From assembly GCA_028872475.1 (NCBI GenBank), contig JAQYMQ010000013.1:1-35406 (forward strand): a DNA stretch of 35,406 nucleotides, in the 5' to 3' direction. Source of the stretch: Eubacteriales bacterium (GTDB lineage: Bacteria > Bacillota > Clostridia > Peptostreptococcales > Anaerovoracaceae). Numbering within the stretch: position 1 is the first letter of the stretch; each line of letters begins with the position of its first letter. Position numbers and translations under genes: made by a program. The notes under the pieces were generated by a model. That model made no database searches. It saw nothing but the letters and a program-made list of their open reading frames with translations, and was not told where the DNA came from. This document shows positions 15,843 through 23,700 of this stretch, one piece after another.

Positions 15843-18188
15843 ATGTATAAAATAAATTTTATGAAATATCCGGTTATTCCTATTAGAGGGGGAATAAATA
15901 TTGTTCCGCACGGTATAAAGCAGATTGGTATAGGGCGTGCTATATCGCTGTCTGCAGCTAAGGCTGCAAGCGATAGTGACGGCATGGTCGTATTGTTGAT
16001 GCAAAGAGATTATGCCGTCGATACGCCACGCGCTGAAGATATGTATAAGCGCGGCGTACTAGCACGCATTATGAGTTTCGAAGAAATTCAGTCGGTTTCT
16101 GAAGGCAAGACAAGAGTAAAGATAATTTCAAGAGTGGATATTAAAGAAATTACTCAATTTGAGCCATATATGGAAGTTGAAGTTGATGTTGTTGAAGATA
16201 TTCCAGTAGTTGATTTTGACAGGGAAAAAGTTTTAAGAAATATGGTTCTTAAGGCTTATGATGATTATATGGAAAATAAGGGTAACGAGGGTGGCTCTAA
16301 TTCTCGTATGTTCTTTGATTTTTCGAGCGGGGAAATGGCAGATAGACTTGCTCATACTATTAGATTGAGTAATTTTGCCATTCAGTCTATGATAAATGAA
16401 AGTGATCAACTTGAGAGACTAAAGATGATATTAGCTTTCTTAGAGGATGAACATAATAAGGAAAATATTAAAAGAGATATAGAAAACGAAGTTAAAAACT
16501 CTGAAAACATTCGCTCTAAGAGATATCATCTACAAAGAGAGCTAGATATAATAACGAAGATGCTTGGTGAAACAGGTGAAGAAGCTAGCGATATTGAGGA
16601 AGGTGAAAAGACAGAAGCTGAAAAATATAGAGAAAAGCTCAAAACGATTTCCTTGTCTAAAGAATATGAAGAAAAGATTTTAAAGGAAATTAAGAGATTT
16701 GAAAGTATTTCTTTTGACAATATCGAAAAGGACAAGATAAGGACATACTTAGATTTTGTTTTTGCATTACCTTGGCAAGAAAAAAGTGAGCTTGAAATAG
16801 ATGTCAAAAAGAGTGAGAAAAAACTTAATGCAGATCATTACGGATTAGATAAGGTTAAAGAAAGAATCTTAGAATATGTTTCAGTGATGAAATTAACCGA
16901 TAGTGTTAGAACGCCTATTATCTGTCTCGTGGGTCCTCCGGGAACAGGTAAGACTTCTGTTGCAAAATCATTGGCAGAAGCGCTAGGCAGAGAATTTCAA
17001 AGAATTTCTTTAGGTGGTGTTCATGATGAAAGTGTTATAAGGGGGCATAGAAGAACCTATGTAGGTTCAGTGCCGGGTAGGATTATTGATGCATTAATCA
17101 GAGCAAAAGTGAAGAATCCGTTAATATTGCTCGATGAGATAGAAAAGATGTCGGCGAGTGGAAATGGAGATCCTGCAGCAGCACTTTTAGAAGTTTTAGA
17201 TCCGGAACAGAACTCTAAGTTTACGGATGCATTTATTGATATTCCGTTTGATTTGTCGGAAGTGATGTTTATTACTACTGCAAACTATGAGAACTATATT
17301 CCCGGACCACTTAGGGATAGAATGGAAATTATAGAAATTCAGGGATATTCTCCTAATGAAAAGTTGGAGATTGCAAAGAAATTCTTGATTCCAAAACAGC
17401 TAAAATTACATGGTTTAAGCAATAAAAACTTTAAGCTTAATGACGGAGCTATTAATTCACTGATTGAACATTACACTGCAGAGGCGGGTGTTAGAAACCT
17501 GGAGCGTGAGATTGGTGGACTTGTTAGGAAGGCTGCCAGAAAGATTGCCGATCAGGAAACGGATAAGGTGAGCATTACTGCGAAGAATATTGAAGAGTAT
17601 GCAGGTAAGAAAAAGAGAACTCACGATAGAATTGATAGCAAAAAAGAAATTGGTGTTGCAACTGGAATGGGTTGGAGTCCTATTGGTGGAAGCTCATTGA
17701 CTGTTGAAGTATCTATATCAAATGGTAGCGGTAAGGTTGAATTAACAGGCTCGCTTGGTGATGTTATGAAGGAATCCGCGAAGATTGCGATAAGTCACGC
17801 TAGGGCTAATGCGAAAAAATATGGTATAGATGAGAGTTTTTATGAGAACAAGGATATTCATATTCACTGGACTAATGGAGCGCAGCCGAAAGACGGTCCA
17901 TCTGCGGGTGTGACTATGTCTGTTGCCCTTATTTCAGCATTGACATCTACTCCGGTTGATAAAACTGTTGCAATGACTGGCGAAGTGACTCTTAGAGGAA
18001 AGATTACAGCTATTGGTGGCGTCAAGGAGAAGGTTCTTGGTGCTCACAGGGATGGAGCGAAAAAGATTTTAATACCTAAAGATAATGAAAGAGACATTGA
18101 AGATATTCCGGAAGATATTAGGGAAAAACTTGAGTTTGTAATAATTGAAACAGTAAGTGATGCTCTGAGAGAAGCTTTAGTTAAGTAA
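15843..18188 (+). CDS. lon: ATP-dependent Lon protease
   Basis: The 781-aa protein has the full Lon layout: N-terminal substrate-binding domain (PVIPIRGGINIVPHG), coiled-coil linker, AAA+ ATPase with Walker A GPPGTGKT (364-371) and LILLDEIEKM, and a C-terminal peptidase with the catalytic Ser687 in PKDGPSAGVTM and Lys730 in GGVKEKVLGAHRDGAKK. It degrades misfolded and regulatory proteins in the cytosol. The start could be ATG 15843 or ATG 15861 (MKYPVIPIRGG); neither has a nearby Shine-Dalgarno, and a stop codon lies just upstream in frame. Its position after clpX and before engB matches Firmicutes gene order. Confidence 0.97.
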   Translation: MYKINFMKYPVIPIRGGINIVPHGIKQIGIGRAISLSAAKAASDSDGMVVLLMQRDYAVDTPRAEDMYKRGVLARIMSFEEIQSVSEGKTRVKIISRVDIKEITQFEPYMEVEVDVVEDIPVVDFDREKVLRNMVLKAYDDYMENKGNEGGSNSRMFFDFSSGEMADRLAHTIRLSNFAIQSMINESDQLERLKMILAFLEDEHNKENIKRDIENEVKNSENIRSKRYHLQRELDIITKMLGETGEEASDIEEGEKTEAEKYREKLKTISLSKEYEEKILKEIKRFESISFDNIEKDKIRTYLDFVFALPWQEKSELEIDVKKSEKKLNADHYGLDKVKERILEYVSVMKLTDSVRTPIICLVGPPGTGKTSVAKSLAEALGREFQRISLGGVHDESVIRGHRRTYVGSVPGRIIDALIRAKVKNPLILLDEIEKMSASGNGDPAAALLEVLDPEQNSKFTDAFIDIPFDLSEVMFITTANYENYIPGPLRDRMEIIEIQGYSPNEKLEIAKKFLIPKQLKLHGLSNKNFKLNDGAINSLIEHYTAEAGVRNLEREIGGLVRKAARKIADQETDKVSITAKNIEEYAGKKKRTHDRIDSKKEIGVATGMGWSPIGGSSLTVEVSISNGSGKVELTGSLGDVMKESAKIAISHARANAKKYGIDESFYENKDIHIHWTNGAQPKDGPSAGVTMSVALISALTSTPVDKTVAMTGEVTLRGKITAIGGVKEKVLGAHRDGAKKILIPKDNERDIEDIPEDIREKLEFVIIETVSDALREALVK

Positions 18189-18200
18189 TATATAAATGTT

Positions 18201-18243
18201 GAAAGGAGAAGCTACTTGGTATTCCAATTGTAGCAAGTGAATT
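18201..18243 (+). promoter_or_regulatory. engB translation-initiation region with a hairpin between SD and start
   Basis: GAAAGGAG (18201-18208) is the only good Shine-Dalgarno but lies 35 nt before the engB ATG. Between them GCTACTTGG (18211-18219) pairs with CCAA-TT-GTAGC (18224-18234, two-base bulge). If this hairpin forms, the SD is brought to about 11 nt from the ATG. Confidence 0.5.
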
Positions 18244-18831
18244 ATGAAAATTAAGAAATCAGAGATAGTGGCGGTCACAGGAAATCCTAGTCAGTATCCG
18301 GAAGATAATATGAAAGAAATTGCCTTCGCGGGTAGATCTAATGTAGGCAAATCATCACTGTTAAATATGATTACTAATAGAAAAAAACTTGCTAAGGTGT
18401 CAAGCAGCCCCGGAAAGACTCAGACAATTAATTTTTATGAAATAAATGATAAATTCAGGATTGTGGACTTGCCGGGTTATGGATATGCCAAGGTTTCACG
18501 CTCACTAAGTAACAGCTGGGGCAATATGATGGATCAATACTTTAACACTAGGGAAGGTCTTGTAACTGTAATACAATTAATTGATATCAGACATGAGCCA
18601 ACAAAACAGGATATTCAGATGTATGAGTATTTAAAGCATTTTAATTTAGATGGTATTGTTGTAGCGACAAAGGCTGATAAAATATCTCGTAATGAAATAA
18701 ATAAGAATGTTTCTGTCATTAGAAAGAAGCTAAAAATGGAAGACCACGACATAGTAATTCCTACATCTTCTCTAAAGAAGACGGGATACGATGAGCTTCT
18801 AGATATAATAGAGCAATTGATTGAATTATAG
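18244..18831 (+). CDS. engB: Ribosome-biogenesis GTPase EngB (YsxC/YihA)
   Basis: The 195-aa GTPase carries G1 GRSNVGKSS (30-38), G3 DLPGYG (75-80) and G4 TKAD (142-145), with PGKTQTINFYEI as the switch I/G2 region. YsxC-type GTPases bind the 50S subunit late in its assembly and are essential in many Firmicutes. TGA immediately precedes the ATG in frame, fixing the start at 18244, while the strong Shine-Dalgarno is displaced behind a hairpin. It follows lon, the usual neighbour. Confidence 0.96.
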   Translation: MKIKKSEIVAVTGNPSQYPEDNMKEIAFAGRSNVGKSSLLNMITNRKKLAKVSSSPGKTQTINFYEINDKFRIVDLPGYGYAKVSRSLSNSWGNMMDQYFNTREGLVTVIQLIDIRHEPTKQDIQMYEYLKHFNLDGIVVATKADKISRNEINKNVSVIRKKLKMEDHDIVIPTSSLKKTGYDELLDIIEQLIEL

Positions 18832-18938
18832 TATAAAGTTTGCTTAAATGGCTTCAAACTATTGCAATAATTGCATTAATTTAATAACATAAATATATTG
18901 TTTTTAAAGTTGTAGTGTTGATTTAAGATAGAAGGTGT

Positions 18939-19472
18939 ATGATGTTTAAACCTGCGGAGTTGAAGGGAATATTATTTTCAAACGAACAGATTGTAGAGAA
19001 AGCGAAAGAATTAGGTGCGCAGATTACTAAGGATTTTGCTGATAAAGACTTAGTGCTAGTTGGTATTTTGCGAGGGTCAGTGCCGTGGATGGCAGAACTT
19101 ATGAAACATATAGAGCTTGATATTACTATAGATTTTATATCTTGTTCAAGTTATGGCAGCGCAAAACAGACATCCGGTACAGTACAAATTCTTAAAGGGC
19201 TTTCAAGTTCCGTAGAAGGCAAGACTGTTCTTATTGTTGAGGATGTTATTGATTCAGGTCTTACATTAAAATATTTACAGGAATATTTTGCAGATAAGGG
19301 CGCAGATGAAGTTAAAATTTGTGCTCTTGTAGATAAACCAAGTGGTAGAAGAGTCGAAATGGAAGGCGATTATATTGGCTTTGTTACAGGGGACCACTAT
19401 CTAATCGGTTTTGGTTTAGATGATAATCAGAAATATAGACAGCTTCCTTATATTGGATATGTAGAAGTTTAG
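18939..19472 (+). CDS. hpt: Hypoxanthine phosphoribosyltransferase
   Basis: The 177-aa enzyme salvages hypoxanthine (and guanine) to IMP/GMP using PRPP. The PRPP-binding loop VLIVEDVIDSGLT (97-109), LVGILRGSVPWMAEL and the ending DHYLIGFGLDDNQKYRQLPYIG are all standard. Two ATGs are adjacent (18939 and 18942); GAAGG lies closer to ideal spacing for 18942. It appears to be a single-gene unit with no strong terminator of its own; two tRNA genes follow within 100 nt. Confidence 0.96.
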   Translation: MMFKPAELKGILFSNEQIVEKAKELGAQITKDFADKDLVLVGILRGSVPWMAELMKHIELDITIDFISCSSYGSAKQTSGTVQILKGLSSSVEGKTVLIVEDVIDSGLTLKYLQEYFADKGADEVKICALVDKPSGRRVEMEGDYIGFVTGDHYLIGFGLDDNQKYRQLPYIGYVEV

Positions 19473-19562
19473 GTATTGTAGATATCGTGTGTATCATATA
19501 TATTGAAATGAAATTGCTATGTGTATAAAGAATTTAATTTCTAAAATGTGTAGCAATCACGT

Positions 19563-19638
19563 GCTTTCTTAGCTCAGTAGGTAGAGCGCATCCATGGTAA
19601 GGATGAGGTCGCCGGTTCGATCCCGGCAGAGAGCTCCA
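19563..19638 (+). tRNA. tRNA-Thr (GGU)
   Basis: The 76-nt gene has acceptor GCTTTCT/AGAGAGC, D-arm with AGCTCAGTAGGTAGAGC, anticodon stem CATCC/GGATG with loop ATGGTAA (anticodon GGT at 19596-19598), T-arm GCCGG-TTCGATC-CCGGC and encoded CCA. Confidence 0.95.
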
Positions 19639-19646
19639 TTCATTTT

Positions 19647-19723
19647 GGGGCACTAGCTCAACTGGATAGAGTAATGGATTTCGATTCCATCGGTTAGGGG
19701 TTCGACTCCCTTGTGCCTCACCA
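19647..19723 (+). tRNA. tRNA-Arg (UCG)
   Basis: The 77-nt gene has acceptor GGGGCAC/GTGCCTC, D-arm AGCTCAACTGGATAGAGT, anticodon stem ATGGA/TCCAT with loop TTTCGAT (anticodon TCG at 19681-19683), T-loop TTCGACT and encoded CCA. It reads CGA directly with an unmodified UCG anticodon, rather than relying on an A34-to-inosine tRNA for that codon. Confidence 0.92.
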
Positions 19724-19730
19724 GCTTATT

Positions 19731-19766
19731 AATATCCGAATACTATATAATATTCGGATATTTTTT
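19731..19766 (+). terminator. Terminator of the tRNA-Thr/tRNA-Arg unit
   Basis: A perfect 12-bp stem pairs AATATCCGAATA (19731-19742) with TATTCGGATATT (19751-19762), followed by a T-run. Confidence 0.92.
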
Positions 19767-19787
19767 ATATAATCTATCCACGATAAG

Positions 19788-19817
19788 TTGAACTATATAT
19801 CTAAAAAATTATATAAT
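19788..19817 (+). promoter_or_regulatory. Promoter of the PduL-type phosphotransacylase gene
   Basis: TTGAAC (19788-19793), an 18-nt spacer and TATAAT (19812-19817). A hairpin TAAAGTT/AACTTTA (19834-19840 with 19850-19856) lies in the short leader ahead of the ribosome-binding site. Confidence 0.75.
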
Positions 19818-19885
19818 AATATGGTAGGATGGTTAAAGTTAGTAATAATAACTTTAGAGTATAAATAATATAAAGGAGAGAAAAA

Positions 19886-20458
19886 ATGGGATATGAAGTA
19901 AAGATTGGACTATCAAATAAGCATTTACATCTTGCTCAGAAAGATATAGATGTTCTTTTTGGTGAAGGATACAAATTAACTCCAATGAAGGACTTAGTAC
20001 AGCCAGGTCAATATGCATGTGAAGAAAAGGTTGATATTGTTGGACCTAAGAAAACATTGCATGGAGTAAGAGTTTTAGGACCAGCTAGACCAGAAACACA
20101 GGTAGAGCTATCTCTAACAGATGCAAGAACTATCGGAATCAAAGCTCCAGTAAAGGAATCAGGCAAGTTAGAAGGAACTCCAGGATGTACTTTAGTTGGA
20201 CCGGCTGGTAGCGTAGAATTGGACCATGGTGTAATAGCTGCATTAAGACACGTTCATTTATCTGCAGCACAGGCTGAAGAAGCAGGCGTTAAGGATAAAG
20301 AAGTTGTAAGCATCAAAATTGGTGGCGAAAGAGGACTAGTTTTTGATAACGTTTTAGTAAGAGCTGGAGACGGACACGAAAGAGAAGCTCATTTAGATAC
20401 TGATGAAGGAAACGCAGCAGGTTGCGGTCCAGATGCTGTATGTGAGATTATTAAATAG
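19886..20458 (+). CDS. pduL: PduL-type phosphate acyltransferase (acetyl/propanoyl-CoA to acyl phosphate)
   Basis: The 190-aa enzyme swaps CoA and phosphate on acyl groups. Two metal-binding HxH motifs are visible, NKHLHL (11-16) and RHVHLS (121-126), with SLTDARTIGIKAPV, GVIAALRHVHLS and HLDTDEGNAA as further PduL hallmarks. There is no N-terminal encapsulation peptide and no microcompartment shell gene in the window, so this is probably a soluble housekeeping-type PduL that replaces Pta and yields acetyl phosphate for ATP. AAAGGAG precedes the ATG. It forms a single-gene unit with its own promoter and terminator. Confidence 0.93.
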   Translation: MGYEVKIGLSNKHLHLAQKDIDVLFGEGYKLTPMKDLVQPGQYACEEKVDIVGPKKTLHGVRVLGPARPETQVELSLTDARTIGIKAPVKESGKLEGTPGCTLVGPAGSVELDHGVIAALRHVHLSAAQAEEAGVKDKEVVSIKIGGERGLVFDNVLVRAGDGHEREAHLDTDEGNAAGCGPDAVCEIIK

Positions 20459-20518
20459 TTAATGGCAAGAACATAATAACAATTAAATATAATTTAGTTG
20501 AATAATCAATGAGATATT

Positions 20519-20555
20519 AAATACTGCTTTATATAAGGTAAGGCAGTATTTTTTT
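20519..20555 (+). terminator. Terminator after the PduL gene
   Basis: AAATACTGC (20519-20527) pairs with GCAGTATTT (20543-20551), followed by a T-run. Confidence 0.9.
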
Positions 20556-20596
20556 GCCTATAAATGTCACATTATGTAATATTTAAAAGAATGTGC

Positions 20597-20625
20597 TTGA
20601 CACTATTTTTGTAGGGTGCTACAAT
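20597..20625 (+). promoter_or_regulatory. Strong promoter of the caspase-like surface protein gene
   Basis: TTGACA (20597-20602), a 17-nt spacer and TACAAT (20620-20625) form a near-consensus sigma-A promoter. The expected transcription start near 20632 falls inside the palindrome at 20624-20651. Confidence 0.88.
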
Positions 20626-20651
20626 TTTAGTTAGTGATAGCTAACTAAAAT
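20624..20651. promoter_or_regulatory. Perfect 11-bp palindrome over the start site: probable operator
   Basis: ATTTTAGTTAG (20624-20634) and CTAACTAAAAT (20641-20651) are perfect inverted repeats separated by TGATAG. The palindrome begins in the last bases of the -10 and covers +1, the classic place for a repressor. TTAG/CTAA-type dyads recall MarR- or TetR-type operators, but the regulator is not in the window. As RNA it could also form a 5'-terminal stabilising hairpin. Confidence 0.7.
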
Positions 20652-20732
20652 GCGATTTACTGTCAGAAAAAAGTTGCTGAAGTTAAAGAAAGGAGACATT
20701 AGTTTATAATTTTATGACTAAATAAGTGTTAA

Positions 20733-23700
20733 ATGGAAATTTTAAGGAAAAAGAAGGTAATACTCGCACTTGTACTAGTCCTTTTGGTTGTAGGAGTTTC
20801 TTATATATTTATTGTAAAAGCAAATGATTCAAACAAGGAAAAAGCTGCAATGGCGGATAAAAATAATGAGAGTAATGTTTCGAAGATAGAAGAAACTCAG
20901 CAATCAGATAAAGAAAGTGATAAGACGAAACTAAATGATAGTGTTAATGAAGATAATAATTCAGTTAAAGTTTATAATAGTTCTTATCATAAAACAAATA
21001 GTGTCGTTAAAAACTTTAAAAAGAAAAATTTTACTCCTATGATTGGTAAGAAATTTGGAAATGGTAAAACTAATACAACTTCTAAAGTTAACAATGGTAC
21101 TACGACTAAACCTAAACCGGTGGATCCGTCTAAACCAAAACCAAATTCATCTAATCCGTCAAATCCGACTGATTCATCAACTCCAGATGATAATCAGGGT
21201 GACAAAATAGAAAATGGTAAATTATATTTATATAGCAATAAGTGGAAATCACTTTCTATGTTTTTGTATAAAAAAGCTGAAAAAGAAAATGTGGAAGCGA
21301 TACAGGCAAAACTTTTGGCACAAGTTCCAGAAGATAACAGAGATGATGTATTCTTAGGTGAAGTTTTTTCAGATAAAAATCTTGTATTAATTCTTTCTAA
21401 GAAAGGTTTGATTGATGAAAAGAAACAAAAAGTATGGACAAAAGATTTTCCTGTATCAGAATCAGGAATTTTTAGAGCAGATGATGATAATATTCTAAAA
21501 GTTGAAAATAATGATAGGTCTAGCAAAGATAGCGGAAATACTCAAACTGAAAATACAAACAATAAAAGGGCTAAGATGAGGCTATTTGCAGGTAAAGTTA
21601 ATGCTAATGAAGCTTTTACAGCTAAATATTTAGTTGGACTACCTAATAATGAAGTGCATGTTGGTGTTATTGCGTTCGCAGATACAAGTGTTATAGCTGG
21701 CTTAAATTTTAATTCACAATATACTGAACTAGCACAGGCGTCAAATAATGCTGCTATCTCTTTGAGTAAAGAACGGTTAGATTTGAAGATTGAGGGAAAT
21801 ACTTTTACTTTTAATGGTGAAAAGACTGCAATGTCAAAGGCTATTGTAGGATATCAATTAAATGGCAAGCTAAATGTTGCAAATAATATTTTTGCAGGTG
21901 AAAATGTCGATAAGGTTAGGAATAGCAATAGCTATGGTATGATTCACTTTATGCAACGTTCAGAACTTGGCTGTGATCTAAATATAGAAAATAATCAATT
22001 TAAAAATATAAAGAGTTGTGCATTGAATATGATGGCTCAATCTAAAGAAAATATTAATATAACTAATAATGTGATTGATGGTACTGGAGATAATGGAATA
22101 AGTTTATCTATTTTTTCTCTTGATTATCCTAAAAAGCATAATATTAATATAAAAGGTAATGTTATTAAAAATTATGGTCGTTCTGCATATGAAGGCTATA
22201 GTCAAGGTGGAGCAGGTGCTTTGGCACCATCTAACGACGAAGAATTCGGGATATCTATGGCGTATATAGATACAACTTTCGGAGCTTTTGTTAATGGTAA
22301 GTGGTCATCAACAGATGCAGAGTTATTTGAATTGCTAAATAAAGATAACAAGATAATGTCCAAAGAAGAAAATGATAAGAATGATAATGTCGTAGATTCG
22401 GCTGAGATTTTAGTTGGTCAAAAAGGCAGATTTATAAATACAAAAGAAAGAATTAATAAGGCTAAATATGGAAATAAAGATCATTTCTTTGTTGTAACCA
22501 AAAATGAAAATGGAACTGTAACTTATGGTGAAAATTCAGAAGAGCCTACAGAGATTATAGAAATCGGTGGTTTATATATTGCTGGAGAAGGTACTGGTGT
22601 TGTTAATCTACCATCTACATTACATATAAAAGGTGATTTAGTTGTTGATTTGCCAAATGGTTCTATCAACAACCACGCTGTTGTAGGTGGTAAAATTGAT
22701 ATTAAGGCGCAGTCAGAAATAAAAAATGATGCTGTTTTCGATTCAACAGTAAAAGAATTTACGAGAAAAGAAGCTCCAAATACTGTGGATATAGTTATTA
22801 CAGCTATAAAGAATGACAGTGGTAGAAGTGTTGCGACAGAATTGAGTAAGTTAGATTCCGTAAAAGTATTTGTAAACGGTAATCCGCTTGCGGATGACTC
22901 ATTTACTATTGATGAAGCTAGTGATACGATCCACATAAAGAAACAGGTTGCAGATACATGGCAGCAAAGAGCAAGTATAGTTGTTAAATTTAAAGACGAA
23001 AAGAACAAGGTTAGTGAGATTACATCGCAGGCTATTGTAATAAAAGTTTTGGATAAGAGTTCAGCTAAGTTTGAATATAGTACAAAGAGTTTTACTCACT
23101 TTAATCCTGAACATAATACTATTACTATAAAAGTTAAGGATGTCAGAGATAAGTTTGGCAATGAAGTGCCGGCAAATAAGACAAAGATAAAGGCTAACTT
23201 TAATAGATATGGTGTTTCTGTTCCTGACAATATGATAAAGGTAAATGATGATAAGGATGAAATCGTCTTGAAAGCAGAGCTTTTAGCAACTATTCCTGCG
23301 AGTGAATATGCCAATGTAGAAAATCAGAATATAGGAACTCCTGTTACATATAATCTTGAAATCTTTGATGAAGATAATAATATAGGCAAAATTTCGGAGG
23401 ATGTACAGTTTAAGGTTAAAGATAGCAGTTACGCAAGCTTTGAATTTGTAAAAGGTTTAACATTTACTCAGGGAGAAGCTCCGGAAGATGGTATTAAACT
23501 TTTTGTGAAAGATATTCTTGATTCTAATGGTAACAAAGTTACAAAGGAAAAGTCAGTATTAAAGGATAACATAAATATAGAACCATTCCCTGTAAATAGA
23601 GATAATACAAATGATTCTGAAATAATTGTTGTCAGAGATGAACAGGGCAATTATGTAAAGGAGATATTTAATCCTAAGTATATAAAGATTGACGATGATG

